64,000 bases of DNA from Mycosarcoma maydis. Taxonomy: Eukaryota; Basidiomycota; Ustilaginomycetes; Ustilaginales. The DNA is taken from contig NC_026481.1 in the NCBI RefSeq assembly GCF_000328475.2, positions 749,315 through 813,314 on the forward strand. Direction: 5' to 3'. Positions 1-13,100 of the stretch are shown in pieces (position 1 is the stretch's first letter; each line of letters begins with the position of its first letter). A model generated the notes under the pieces. The model saw nothing but the letters and a program-made list of their open reading frames with translations. It made no database searches and had not been told where the DNA came from. A program made the position numbers and the translations under genes.

Positions 1-200
1 ACAGCAAACATGTGGTCGCGAAAATCGTGAATGGCATACAGTACGTTCGTGTTCAATCCTCGTTCTTGTCTACTTTAACTCGCAATAATCACGAATTTCG
101 GTCGGAGTCACGAGTGACAAGGAAAGCCAAGTCACGAATGCGGGGTTAATTTGGTGCTTACAGAATGCAGGACAAAGTATTTTCCATCATCAATCGTGAA

Positions 201-212
201 GGGGGGGGGGGG
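201..212. repeat. Poly-G run
   Basis: Twelve consecutive G residues lie directly after an AATCGTGAA motif copy. Runs of this length are prone to length error in sequencing, so the exact count is uncertain. Confidence 0.9.
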
Positions 213-2103
213 CGCCGTTTGAATTGAAGCGGCTAAGCTTGCTTAGGATGCAGCAAGTCGCAAGCTCAAGCATACGAATCAAGGCTTACGAGGTGATTCA
301 GACTCTGAGTATTTTCAGCAGGACACAATGGTCGCCTGATGCATGGTGTTTACAAAAAGATTCCGATTGCGTATCATGCACGCGGGCTCACAATCAAACA
401 AGAGGATGGACCGACCATGTCTCGGTCTAAGAGCTTCCTTTTATATCCATGAATGTACGAGAAGCGCTCGCTGTCTTGGAACAGAAATGTCCGTAGAGCA
501 AGCGTGATCACGGAAGAAAGTCGCTTGCACGTTGTTTCGAGGTACGATGGGTAGCGACGCGACTTCGGCGCTTGTGAGGCGACAGTAATAAGTGTAGCTG
601 GGATCGGCATTGGTGAGACAACAGCAAACCATCGCATTCAACATGACAGACTCGGCGGAGTGGCGACAAGATGCACACGTTGTGTTAAGCAGTCACGAGT
701 GGTGACGGTGCAACGCCGCATGCGTGTGGTGTACCAGCACATGCAAACTTCCATCTCGCCCGCTAGCGCAATCTCGAGAGACAGGCTATGCAAATGCGCG
801 AGCCGCAAATTCTACCAGGTAGGATGCTGTTGTTGAGCAACAGGTGGCGTTGCTTCACAGCTCAAACATACACCATTCAAGATCACTGCCAACATCTGGC
901 GCGCTTGGATTAATAAAACCGACTGCACTGTGCAAACAAAACACTCCATGAGACGTCTTGCCGAAAGTCGCAAGTCGTATTTGACTCGTGGCTTCTGGTT
1001 TCAATGATTCGATACTTGCAAGTATCGAAGAGGTAGAGTCTTTGTAGACGCTCAGCCTTCACCACCGGCAAGGCTGACTGCAATGCTCCGGTACCTGCAG
1101 GGACAGAACAAGATATGCACAACGGGCCAGACGAAAGATGCCCAAGGCTCTACTCTTCCACACTCTCATGGCAGAGTCCTTGTCAGAGAGAGAGGGAGAG
1201 AGAGAGAGGAAACAACAGACAAGATGCAAGGGAGTTTTTAGGCGTGGAAAAAACCCCAAAATGTCACAACTCAATGTGTCTCGCTTAAAAACTCGATGGA
1301 AAAGCCCACACGGGTCAACACACATCATGCATGTCCGCGCCTAATCTTATGTAAAAAAACCCCTTTCCCATAATGCGCCGTACACTCCGTTGTTGGTGTG
1401 GTGGTTCACAAAATTTCAAGCAGGAAGCGAGAAAAGCGAAATGCTTCGATCGGCTACGGCAACGATTTATACACTTGGCTGTGTCGCATCTATAGAGTGT
1501 GACTTGCACGTTGTCCCTGTCCCTTGGACTTGCTTGAACTTGACATGGGTGGAGCTATGAAAGAGAAGGACTGCCAGAGCATCTTTTCGGTGACCAGCCT
1601 GAAAAGCACGTTACCAAAGCAGAAAGTGATCGGTGCAGTATGTTGAATGGGAAAGTACTTTGGCGGCTATTGAAACTCGCTTTTAAATTAAGGCGCTTGC
1701 CAGAGAGAAAAGCATTCGTGATTGAAGCTAAAGGAAGCGCGCGCAATCACGAATGTGAATCGTGAAGTTGGTGCTGAGATCTGCTCTTTTCAATTCTTGT
1801 ATTCGAATTTGAAGCTCCGACGCAACGCGGAGAAGTTGATCACCTCCCAGAAGATCATTCAATGAGCTGAAGCCATTGTGAATGACGTCGAGATTGGCGT
1901 CGAAATAGGTTGGTTGTAAAGGAAGACGACGCTTCCTAAGCTGATAAGAAGTCGAATAATACAGTACGTCGCAAGGATGTGGCTGGTGTCTCAGATTGTC
2001 ACACAGGCTGTCACTTGACCCTATCTGTGTCACCGACATGATTAAGTTATTGGCATTTTGTTGTCAGAAACAGTCGTGAGTGGCGCAGACAGGACCAAGC
2101 GCA

Positions 2104-2187
2104 GTACAGGTACAGGTACAGGTACAGGTACAGGTACAGGTACAGGTACAGGTACAGGTACAGGTACAGGTACAGGTACAGGTACAG
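2104..2187. repeat. Hexamer microsatellite (GTACAG)14
   Basis: Fourteen perfect tandem copies of GTACAG fill 84 bases. The tract reads open in several frames on both strands, giving Val-Gln or Cys-Thr dipeptide repeats, which explains apparent open frames here. No gene is supported. Confidence 0.95.
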
Positions 2188-2603
2188 CGACACACACGAT
2201 GCCCCAGATCATTTCTTAGCCAGCAAAGCAATCGTGAATGGCAGACGATTCGCTCATGGTGTTTAGTCAGTCGATACATTAAACAGAAGGTCGAATTCAC
2301 CTGACTTGACGGAGAAATATGAGCTTCCACAACTGATCACGGTCCAGAACCTGGTCTCAGGAACACGTTGATCCGAAGCTGATGTGGTGCTGTCCTTGCC
2401 GAAGCTAGAATATGTGACTTGTGAGTCGTGAGTCCGTGAGTCACAAGAGGCTTGAATTCGATGAACTTCGGGCATGCAACCGAATGCCGTGATGTTATTA
2501 TTTAACAATAATAACTTAGTTAGAGTGGTCCCGAGTCGAGTGTCGGTCTGGGATTTGCCATTTTCAAACCCCAAAGCTTTTCTTTGAAAACTTTGGATTG
2601 CGT

Positions 2604-2792
2604 ATTGTGAATTGTGAATTGTGAATTGTGAATTGTGAATTGTGAATTGTGAATTGTGAATTGTGAATTGTGAATTGTGAATTGTGAATTGTGAATTGTG
2701 AATTGTGAATTGTGAATTGTGAATTGTGAATTGTGGGTTGTGGGTTGTGGGTTGTGGATTGTGGATTGCGAATCGTGAATCGTGACTCGTGA
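2604..2792. repeat. Heptamer array of 27 units, graded from ATTGTGA to ATCGTGA
   Basis: Twenty-seven 7-base units are in perfect register. The left part is uniform ATTGTGA. It is followed by ATTGTGG and GTTGTGG units, then ATTGCGA, two ATCGTGA units and CTCGTGA. The right-hand units match the dispersed motif found in other gene gaps; the left-hand units differ from it by a single C-to-T change at the CpG. The sequence shows the array and the gradient; the idea that the uniform part arose by cytosine deamination and then expansion is inference. Confidence 0.9.
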
Positions 2793-5085
2793 ATCACAGA
2801 GAGCGTGGCGTCAGAAAAGCCACTCGAAACTTGACACGACCTGCAAGCAAGACACTCCTGCTGGATTTCATGATTACGATTCTTGGTGCTGGCACCTCTT
2901 TGCCGGTGTGATTCAAGACTACTCGAGAGGTTCTCGAGAGGTTCAAAATGGGCATCGGAATCACGAATGCACAGCAGATACTGTTCCTGACAAGGCAACC
3001 AAGTCGTAAGTTGCCAAGGCGAGCAATGCACAATACAATCGCCGCTTCGGATAACCAGGTCGGGCAAGATTCATGAGATCTGTGCCTTGCTGAGCAACGC
3101 TGTGCGCCTTGTGCATGTAGCACGACGCCCACGACAAGAACACCGCTTCGTCGCCATACGACCTACAATGTATTCAAATAGAGCAGGCTGAAATTGCGAT
3201 TAGAGCGGCGAGCAAAGTGTAGGAACGCAATGTGGCGGTTGCCGGCGGCGTCGACTCTGGCGTTACAAAGGATCATTGGCAGCGTGCAGCGTGCTGCGTG
3301 CTGCGTGCTTGCGCTCCGCCAGAAACTTGCAGACAATTAGGCAGGCTTATTGCTACTAAACGACACGCATCGGCAAGAACGGATGGGTTGCTGGAAATCA
3401 AAGAAACGACCAATCTGTCCATCTCCTCAGCCAGCTTCATAGGCATGCGTGAGAAACGAGTGACAACAAGTGGGCGGTAGACAGGATTCATGGACGTTGA
3501 TTAGAGACATGATCGACGCTCCATCATTCAATCGTGAGTTGCTCATGAGCTTTGCAAAGTAATCAGACTGACTGCGAGCATCTCAATGGAATCGATGCTC
3601 GAAAGGTCAAAATTCGACAACTAGGTACATGCCTGCATCTATCCATGTCTAAGACGACGAGGGACCAACAAGGGCCCAAGCGTGCTGGTGCAGTTTGGAT
3701 TTAGTCAAGATACGCTCGGTCGAGCTTATAGGACGGCCAGAGCACATTGACGTGTCGATAAGGTGGTCGCGCTCTGCAGTGGTGGAGTCGATGCACCGCA
3801 TCTCCGAGTCATGTAGTGGAGTAGCTGCTGTTGGACTCGTGACTCTGTGCTCTCTCCTTAATCATAGGAGGAATACAGTATGTCTGGTCTTATGTGCCTC
3901 CTTTTTTTCTTTTTTTTTTCTTCTTGTTTTCAAATGTGGTCTTTCTTTGGCTTTGGCGTGTTTTAGCCCAGATAGCCACGTGGTGGTGAATTATGGAATA
4001 AAGCAATAAAGCAAAGAAACGGTGAGATTGCCTCTCACCTCCTTGCGTCTCGATCTCCGTTCCGCTTGCCCGATGCGCCTGTTGTACGCCCTTGAGCTCT
4101 TCTCGTGCCTGTGGACCAATTCATAATTCGAAAAAGCTAGGTCCCAACGCCACACAACGCCATGGCCGCCTGCAAGCCTTTTCAGAGTGCTACAACCTCT
4201 CAAGCTTGGATCATGTGCTGGTTTGGGCACGAAAAAAAGAATGCAACAGAATCGAGAAACCGCTTGTGACCCACTTTGCAATGTACCTCTTGTTGATCTT
4301 CCGTGATGAAGAGGAAAGACACGACTGATTGTGTTTTGGCAGCGGCGGGTGAGGGTAGTGTTGTGTGATGAAGACGAATGCATAAATGAATTGATTAGTT
4401 CCAACGCTCCTTGCTGGCGTTGAGTCAGAGTGGTTAAGTCTGCTTTTCAGACCTCCTTGCGCTTCCTTAGGTGTCTACCCAAAATCGGGCGTACATCAGA
4501 GTGCCAAAAGTTACAACTCCGACGGTACTATTTCAATGCGAGAAAAGTGAAATAAGATGATAAAGCAAAAAATAGTAATAATAAAATCATCCGCTGCACC
4601 TTAGTCCCGCGTCTCTTGCGTGGTGCGACTGCCAACTGCGTATATTTTCTGATAACTTTGCTTTCCAATTGGCCCTACCCTGCCCTGCCCCGCCCCGCCT
4701 CCGCCCTCCCTCCACCTGCCTCACTTCAATTCTTCAACCTACCGTACTTTAGCAGAGACGTTGAAGCAATTTAAATGTTTTATTTGTATGATTATCATTG
4801 TTGTTAACTAAGTATTACGATTGTTAGGGTCATTGTTCCCAGTCAACCTTGCATCGGCTTGGCGGTGCGACAGAGTTACTGAATAGTACACAAAACAAAA
4901 ACTCTACCGCCTTCCCACACTTGTGACTGCCGAATCCATCGCGGCAGCTATACAGTACAGTCACGAGTGCCCTCTTTTTAAAAAAAATACCAACAAGCAT
5001 AAATCAAAAGAGTAGCGCAGAGTGGATGGATGCTCGTTATTGGTCGTTTTTAACCCGCCCGCGTTTGGTTGTCTGAGCGGATGCT

Positions 5086-5157
5086 GTGTGGGTATGGGTA
5101 TGGATATGGTATGGATATGGGTATGGGTATGGGTGTGGGTGTGGGTGTGGGTGTGGG
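5086..5157. repeat. GGTATG / GGTGTG hexamer tract
   Basis: A purine-rich hexamer tract begins with GGTATG and GGATATG units and ends with four GGTGTG units. It lies about 0.8 kb upstream of the MHYT start codon, within its probable promoter region. Confidence 0.85.
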
Positions 5158-5947
5158 CTGTCAGCTGGTTAACCTTGTCTTTCTTCTACAGCTCTTCTTA
5201 GCTCTCGGTAGCCGTGTTCGGTTCAGGTTTCAGGTCTCACGACTCTTAGCCAAAAAACCCGTCCGTCGTTCAATCATTTCTTCAGCCAAAGACGACAGAA
5301 AGACACGTCGTACCTTAGGATTATTCCCTGTCGCTCCTTGTCCTTGCTTTTTTGTCCGCCTCCTCGTCGTCGTTCTTTCGCTTCCGGCATCTTGGATCAA
5401 CTCGATTCCGCCTGCCAATCACGATTCGCAGTGTACACTGAAACCACATTGATTTCGGACCTAGTCACTCACTCTCCAGCTAGCTCGCTCCTCGAATCGC
5501 TACAAAACCATCAGTGGTGCAGCCGTTCCATTCACATAGGAATCCCCCCTTCTCTTACCTTTTCCTTTCCCTTGCCCTTGCCCTACCTCTGGTCAACGTC
5601 CCTTCTGTGATCTTTCATCCTCTCTTCCTCACCTTGGCATATCTGTTGCTCCCTGCTCAGTTGTGGTTTCTCGATCGTCACTGTTCCCGAATCTCGTACA
5701 CTCTCGCTACCGATTCTACCATCTGCTCCTTTCTACAACCAGCCCCAACCCAGAGCTCATCCTCCTATCTCACCCCATCTCGCACTTCGCAGGATCGATT
5801 CCCGTTACAGACGCATCGCATCTCTTCTCGGCACCGCGAACCGAGAACCCAACGATTCTGTCAAGACATCACCGACTGCCCACCCCACGTTCCAGCACAG
5901 CTTCTGCATTTGATCCAACCACTCACATTCAAGAGCAACTGGCCACC

Positions 5948-8900
5948 ATGGCAACCCTCCACGAGCTCGTGCCTCGCGCACTCTACATGGAGCCTGTGTT
6001 GCCCCCTGGCTTCAGTGCAAGCAGTATGTTTCCTATCCCGCTTTGCTTCTCATCACGCTGGGTGTGCTCCTGTACATAGACTGACCTCGCCTCTTTTACG
6101 CCTCTCTCTGCCATGTCGCGCTTTTACAGACCTCACCGCAGTGGCTGAATACTATGTCACTCATCGCATTCCCCAACGCTTCAACCCCGGTATCGTCGTC
6201 GCCTCGATCGCCGTCTCGGCGCTTGGCTCTTACTCCACTCTCCTCCTTCTTGGAAAGCGAACCTCGAACAAGGGTAAGAAGAACATCTTTCTTCTCTCAT
6301 TTGCTGCCACCACCATGGCTGCTGTCGGTATCTGGGGTATGCACTTTATCGGCATGCATATGAGCCTTCGTCCCATCGCCGGCGTCAATTGGTACATCAA
6401 GGTCGACCCCGGCTTCACCGTCCTCAGTCTCTTCGTTCCCGTAATTGCCCTTCATGCCGCCTTCTTTATCGTCGACGCCGCCGTTTCCTTTAGCTTCATC
6501 CGTACCACCATCTCGGGCATTCTCACCGGTCTTATTGTCAGTCTGATGCACTATTCGGCCTCGCTCAAGACCAACTACGCGGTCAGCTACAGCCCTACGC
6601 TCGTCACCATCTCGATCGTCGTTGCCTGCGTTGCCGCCACCGTTGCGCTCACCGGCTTCTTCAAGTTCCGTTCTCAGTGGGAAGACTCGTGGTGGAAGCG
6701 AATGTTGTGCGCCTTTATCCTGGCCGCTGCCGTATCTGGCATGCACTACATTGGTGTCTGGGGTACCAGCTACAAGGTCAAGGCTTCCACCATCTCGGGT
6801 GCCAACGAGATCAGTCTATTGACCGGTCGTCAGCGCAACAACGTTCTCGTCATTGCCATTGGCTGCATGTGCTTTGTCATCATCTGCCTCTCAATCTTCA
6901 TTGCCGTCTCAGACGCTCTCATTGTGCGAGACGCGCGCAGAAGATCCAAAAAGGTCGTTGTCTGCTCGGCCACTTTTGACAAGCAAGGCCGTCTGCTCGT
7001 CAAGCCCGACGGCACCATGCCTCTCATGATTATCGAGACCGACGTCAACACGCGCGACATCTTGGATGCGCTCGACAATCGTCAGCCCACCTTCCAGTGG
7101 CTCTACTCGCTCTCCTGGGACTGGGCCATCATCACCCCCTGGCTCCGCGCCATCACCTCACGCTTCGCTGCCGAAAACCAGCACGCGCAGCGCAACGAGG
7201 CGCTCTGGAAGAGTCGCGGCAAAAAGATGATTGCTCAGGGCAGACGTTCGTTCGATATCTCGGAAGAGCGCCGCAAGGGCCCCCAGAGCTTGGCCGACTT
7301 CCGCGACCGCTTCATCGATGCTGCCTACCACCTCGCCCACGAGCTCGACATTCCCTTTGAGCAGATCGGTGTTCTCTACGACCACGTCCTTCCCACAGGC
7401 ACTCGAAGGACCGGATCCAACAGTAACACCAATAACAACAACAACGACGTCCAAGACAAGTTTGCACCTTCGCGCCAATTTGCCGACGACGAGAGCTCCA
7501 TCAACGGTCCTGTTCCCAGTATCTTTGGCGAGGGAAACGATCAGGAGGAAGGTGCCATGCTCTTCCTCGTGCGCGAGCTTCCCAACTCGGCCGCTTCCAC
7601 CGAACGTTTCCGACAGATGGGTTACCGAATGACCGAGACCCGCTTCCTTGCCGGTGTTCTCGCCGACCGTGTCGCTGTCCAGAAGGATGAGATGGAGCCC
7701 TTGCTCGACTCGCTCAAGGTCTACGCCAAGCGTGGTACGCGTCCCGTCGTTCAGCCCGGTGGAGTTTACTGTGGTCTCTTTGGCGTTCGCGCTTCTACCA
7801 GCAAGGAGGGCGGTCTGGACGTGCTCGTTTACAACTTTGCTCGCCATCAGATCCCTGCATACCGCTTGCCGGATGTACAGTGCATCACGCCCGAGATGAA
7901 GACTTTCTTGGGTTCGCTCGATCAAGCTACCATGGAGGAAGCTATGAAGGTGTGCGAGCGTGAGTCAATCCGATCCGGCGAACGCCGCAAGTATCTGCAA
8001 TCTATCTCGTCGGTCAATGTCGCCGATAACCACGACAACGAGGCCGAGCAGGAGGCGGTCGAGCTCATGATCCAGTTCCAGACGGCTCTTTTCATCGCTC
8101 TCGATGCCTTGCACAACTCGGTGCGCTTCTACCCCAAGATCTGCCAGACTGCACGCATCAGCGCCGAGGTGCTCGAGGTGCCCTCCAGTCTGGACGACTC
8201 GACGGCTCCCGCCGAGATGATTCTCGTTCAGGCTGTGTTGCCCGAGGCGAGATCGGCGGTACCCAACTCCTACTCGTCATCCGAAAGTCAGCAGGTGGTC
8301 TCGGAGGTGGTGCCCTCTGACAAGCCAAACTCGGCTACGCCGTTTGTCTTTGTGCCTTACACGCTCTTCTCCAAGTCGCAGATGATGCTCTTGCGCGGAC
8401 GCCAAGCTGACGACTTTGAGCACGAGGTGATCCTCGAGATGCGAAGGAGGTACCCGTCTTCGCTGCAGTCCGAGGCAGAGGAGAAGGGTTTGTTCGAGCA
8501 ACCGCCTAGCCGTATCACTCACAAAGAGTCGTTCATTTCGGCAGCCCGTTTCACCAAGGGCTACGCTGGCAGCGATGACGACGACAAGCTCGAGACTGCT
8601 TCCAAGTTCAGCGACGACAACCCTACCTCGCCCGTCACGAACAAGGTCAGCTTGCTGCCCAGTGCCAAGCGATGGACCGGCCCGCGTGCATCAAGGGAGG
8701 ATGCCTACGAGTACGAACAGCAGCAGCAGCAGCAGCAGCCTCAGCGGGACATGACTGCGCTGTCGCCTGCTCGTCGTCAGTCGGTCACTAGCTCACGATC
8801 TAGGCAGACCAACGAAGACCACGAGATGAAGCAGCTCAACGAGGGTCCTCTCGGTCGAAACGACTCGGTGTCCAGGAAGCCCATTCCACCGACGGCGGTG

Positions 8901-9446
8901 GCGGCAGGTACAGCAGGAGCTAACATGAACAGCTCGCTTGGTATTAGAAGGTTTATCCAAGGTCAGCAGCAGCAGCCGCAGCAGCACGATGGTGGCAGCT
9001 ATGTGCACCCGGTTGATGACGCTATCACGGAGGAGACGCGGGAAGGCGATCTGCGATCAGTTTCTTCGATCGAGATTGCTGAAAAGGAGACCGCTTACAT
9101 GCCTCCGTCCAACATCAACCTGCGGACCGCCAACAACGCGACTGGTTCCACTTTCGGCCAGCAAGAGCAACGACGACCCTCGCGTCCTTCGACAGCGCCG
9201 GCCAATGTTGTGCGCAGGGAGCTGGGCGTCATACGTCCTTCGTCGTCTGGCGCTGGCAGTCAGCCGCCGAGTGGCGCAATGGCTTCTTCGCAGAACCAGC
9301 GTCGCAATCGCACCGCCGTAGCCGCCAACCGATATGACGAGGGAAGCCAGCTCGCGAGACTGCAGAGCGACGGCTGGCACACGAGGCAGATCCAGAGCTT
9401 GGAGCGCAGTCCCGCAGGTACGGCCTTGTTGGGCGTTGATTTTTGA
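5948..9446 (+). CDS. MHYT-domain integral membrane signalling protein
   Basis: I read two exons, 5948-6023 and 6130-9446, with a 106-base GTATGT...ACAG intron, giving 1130 residues. The start ATG (5948) has a good context (GCCACCATGG). Residues about 35-330 form a multi-helix membrane region holding the three repeated motifs that define the MHYT family: GMHFIGMH near residue 96, LMHYSA near 165 and GMHYIGVWG near 230. In bacteria such domains are thought to bind copper and sense small gases, and are joined to output domains such as GGDEF/EAL. Here the remaining roughly 800 cytoplasmic residues contain no GGDEF, EAL, kinase or zinc-finger signature that I recognise. The tail is hydrophilic, with a seven-Gln run near 8718-8738 and Ser/Arg-rich stretches. 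Ligand and output are unknown. Family assignment is firm; a sensory role is inferred. Confidence 0.88.
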
Positions 9447-10140
9447 TTTGCGATTTGTTTTAATTGTCATTCTTTAGTACACCTAGTAACTTGTTTGCTC
9501 GTGCATTTACAACTGTTTTGAGTGTGTGTGTGCGCGTGTCTACTCTCGCGCCGATGAGTATGAGTCGGCTCTTGTCACGGTGACGATGAAGGCACTACGG
9601 CGCTATTGGACACGGCACACGAGCGTATTGGATGAGACCGCTCCGCGAATCGTGAATGTGAATCACACGTGCTGACCGTTTCGCAGTAGACAACTCACGA
9701 CTGACATGCTACAGCGACGAGAGGGTTTTGCAACTCGAGATTTTGGATCTCTTAGCAACACGCACGTACGCAGTGCGTGGACTTGTCTAGCAGCACACCG
9801 ACATGGTCCGAGTGTTTCGAGGGTTACAATCACGGTGTGATGTGCACATGTGGTTATACTGGAAAGTGTTCAAGTGGTTGGTACGCGCACAGATAGGACA
9901 CTGATACAGTGTGATCAACACAACACATGATGCATGTACAACTGCGGGCGCATCTCTCAGCATCACCGACTCTAGCCTGATGCGATCGGCAAGGGGATCG
10001 GGACATGGCCGCCACTGCACGCGATGGTGTTGCCGAAAAGTGGCCGAAATCCAAGCAGGTCTTGATGCGGGAGAGCCTCGGTTAGACAAGTTGCGATTCT
10101 GGGGTGTGCGAGGACAAAAGAGCCGAGAATCATGTCGCGG
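9447..10140. other. Intergenic gap between convergent MHYT and MED14 genes
   Basis: The gap holds the two 3' ends. It contains GT-rich sequence near 9520-9545 and a motif copy at about 9648-9665 (AATCGTGAATGTGAATCAC). I see no gene or RNA. Confidence 0.6.
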
Positions 10141-13100
10141 TTAGGGAGTGGAGCGAGCAAGCTGTGCCTCGACGCGGTCGATGAGCAAAGGGACGAGGTG
10201 GGCGATGGCGTGGTAAGCAGCTTGTGCATTCGGGTGCGAAGCACTAGGAAGCGAAATGAGCAGAGCACGACCGAGCTCGTATACGCGCAAGCGCGCGGCA
10301 GAAGACCGATGATCACGCGCATCGATCCACGTGATCGCATCCAACTTGGCATGCACACTGCGCAGGACATGCTCGATATTGGGGATCGGCCCAAACTGCG
10401 CTGACGACAGTTGAGCAGCTATCCGCGTCTTGGGCTTACTGCACTTGCGCGCCAGCGTGGTTGCGTCTAGCAAGTCGTTGAGCAGTTGCGAACCGCCAAA
10501 TACCGCATCGAGAGGCACCGCATCGGTGGTCTCGCTCTCGCTCTCGCTCTCGCTCGTCCGCACCTCGCTCGCAAACAGCGCGCGCGAAGCATCCGATACA
10601 ACCAGCCTCGAGCGTGTGGCCAAGCGGACATCGATCGCGTATCGATCCTGGAACCGGAATCGGAACCAGGTCGCGCTCTTGATCTCCACTTCTGGCACGT
10701 GCGCGTGCGTCAGACACTTGTCCACGAGTGGCGCCATCTCGCGTACCAGCGGCAAAGTGTGCTGCAAGAGCTCCAGAAACCCGCGCCACACGATGCGTTC
10801 CGCTTGCGGCTGAAGCATAGCATGCATCGCTGCGGACCGAGCAGCCACATTCACAGTACGCCTCAGCTCCAACGCCATCACCTTGTGTGGATTCGCCAAA
10901 CAGTGCGTCTCGTCAAACCACCTAGACACGCCATCTTCTCGCAGCTGTGCATCCTGGTCCAATGCTTCCACTTGCACACTGCGCATCGAGCCAAACTCTA
11001 AAATGTAGCCACCACTCTGCGTCACGCCGATAGGACTGAAAGCTTGCATCTCCAGCTTGGCGTCTTGCCAACGCACGCGCACCAACAACTTGGCTTCTAG
11101 CCCATCCACCTTGATGCTCCCATACGAAAACACGACGCTGTCCAACTCGAATCGACAGAGCTCCACGCGCTCGCCGGGTTTTTTGCAGCTCCTTCGTAAA
11201 CGCAGTGCGCGCTGCTGCCATGCTCGACTCGCGTTCAGCACTTCTCGTGTGAGCTGCACCATGCGCATTACGCGCTCCCAGTGCGTGTGGAATATCGACA
11301 TGCAGTTATCCAGATCGCGTGTCGTCAACGTCAACAGCGACGCTTCTCGGTCAAAGTCGATCCACGTCAGTGCACATGTAGACTGCTGGTCCGAGCTAGC
11401 CGCCAACGCCACCACCTCGTGCAGTGTGCGAAATTGGCGTGATTTCATACGCAGCTTGATACGCATTTCGACGCACAACTTTTCGTCGTCGTCCCAGTGG
11501 CGTACGCGTAACGAGATGTTGGGTTTGGCCAGGTGCGATTTCGACGGTCCCAGTACGTCGATCGATCGAAGACAGAGTGATGGGACCAGAGCAGCGACGC
11601 CTGCAACACCGGCTGGCCCTGCAAATGCTTCGTCGTCGCTGCTCGCAGTACCGCCACTCGCATCCTCGCCAAAAAGTCCGTCATCGCGTGCATCGGCGGT
11701 TTGTTGTCGCCTTTGCCGCTTGCATGGCGGAGAGCTACGCATAGTGTTGCTGCCGACGTGCAGATACGGAAGACCTCGCATGCGCAGCTGCTGCTCCACG
11801 CGAAAGTACGACACAAGCGCGATGCAGTACGAGTGAACATCGGCGAGCTCTTCGATCGTCAGCTCCGAAGAGCCAAAGTTGGCATCGACGTCGTTGGTCT
11901 CACCTTGAACGCCTGGTGGAGCTTTGCGTTTTGTTCCAGCTTCAGTGGCTACAAATTCTTGACCAACATCCTCGCCACTGCTCCCGACCTTGGACGCCGC
12001 TGCAGCGATCTTGGCTCTGTCGAGCCATTCTATCGACTGTACACTCAAAGCGGGTGTGCCTGTAGGATCCATGACTTGGACAACGTAGACCAAAGCAATG
12101 CTAACGCCAGCCAATTCGGAGGGCTGTAAAGCCAAAAAGTAGCCGCCAAAGCTCTGGCGCAGCGGGAGAAACAGTTGAGGTGCTGCCTCAGCCGACGCCA
12201 AGGTCGAGGCGCCCAACTTGGCGAGGTCCTGCGGACGCAAAGCGAGCTTGCGGACGCTACGAAGCCCGAGATAGGAAGCCATCCTCTCCCACTCTTGGAC
12301 GCGAGCAAACACGTCCAGTCTGTATAGCACATCAAGAAGCGCATCGATCGACTCGTTTATGCGGTCAGACGCTTCAGCAAGACGCGCGTAGTTCGGGCGT
12401 GTTGTGAGGATAGACGCTGTGAAGCTGGCCGCTTGCTGAGATGTCTGCTCTGAGCTGAGATCGGTGGTGGATTGAGCTGGTTCAGAGTCGAGGAGCAAGC
12501 GTCCAGTGACGGGATCGACGCTAAGGCGGAGCGGAGCGAGGCAAGATGCTGAGCGCTGCTCGGGTTTGGGATTGGGTTTGGATTTGGCGGTGCGTGGACG
12601 CTGGCTTGCGTGCAGATCGATCTGAAGAAAGTTGAAAGTGGTGGTCTCTGTGGCGGTAGAAAACTCGTCACCTTGCCTTTGGATGTGCTCTAGGCAAAGG
12701 GTACAGTCCTCGGGGCGGAGCAGTCGAGAGAGAGCATGGTCACTGACGAGGATTCGACGCTGCAAGTTGCGCAATAAGGCAAGAGTGTGTTGCTTGATGA
12801 CCGAGCTGAGCAGCGCCTCTATGTCGAGACTGTGTGGAGATATGGCTAGGTTGTTGGACTGAGCATCGGCGAGAATGCTGCGGTCAGCGTCCCAAGTTAC
12901 CTGGAGCCCCCTCCGCTTGACTGTGGTGAGGCTCGCTGTGTCATGTGTGGTACTTGACTGATCATCATCACCATCGAACAAAGCGGCAAGAGTCTCTGTG
13001 GCACCGGGTGTGTCTGGCAAATCGACAATGGTAATCTGGACGCTTCCTCCAGCTGCGGCGCTTTCTACACGTTGAGTCGCGCCAGCCGCACCTTGCGCCT

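Larger units (their letters stand above)
1..5947. other. Gene-poor left flank, repeat-rich
   Basis: No open frame here resembles a known protein. Open frames are short, overlap each other on both strands, and several are only translations of simple repeats. What can be seen: a 12-base G run at 201-212, a GGTACA hexamer tract at 2104-2187, a heptamer array at 2604-2792, AATAAA-like polyadenylation words near 3994-4012, a pyrimidine-rich CCCTGCC/CCCCGCC stretch near 4675-4710, and a GGTATG/GGTGTG tract at 5086-5157. Copies of the TCACGAAT/ATTCGTGA motif occur throughout the left half. The last part (about 5160-5947) is CT-rich and is probably promoter and leader of the MHYT gene. An unrecognised non-coding RNA or a fast-evolving small gene cannot be excluded. 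Confidence 0.6.

Noticed and set aside
2064..2330. Frames of Cys-Thr or Val-Gln repeats on both strands
   Set aside because: They are translations of the GTACAG microsatellite.
2564..3067. Minus-strand frame with a repeated FTIHNSQ peptide
   Set aside because: The peptide is only the translation of the heptamer array, whose 7-base unit cycles through all three frames; no start context or homology.
3991..4404. 137-residue minus-strand frame
   Set aside because: It has no recognisable domain and unlike codon use, and overlaps AATAAA-like words; not supported as a gene.
4415..4515. tRNA-like stretch (GAGTGGTTAAGTCTGC and a short stem-loop)
   Set aside because: The D-arm-like word is suggestive, but the putative anticodon loop lacks the invariant T33 and there is no GTTCRA T-arm at the expected distance.
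7158..7925. 255-residue minus-strand frame inside the MHYT gene
   Set aside because: It is an antisense shadow of a coding exon with no domain signature.
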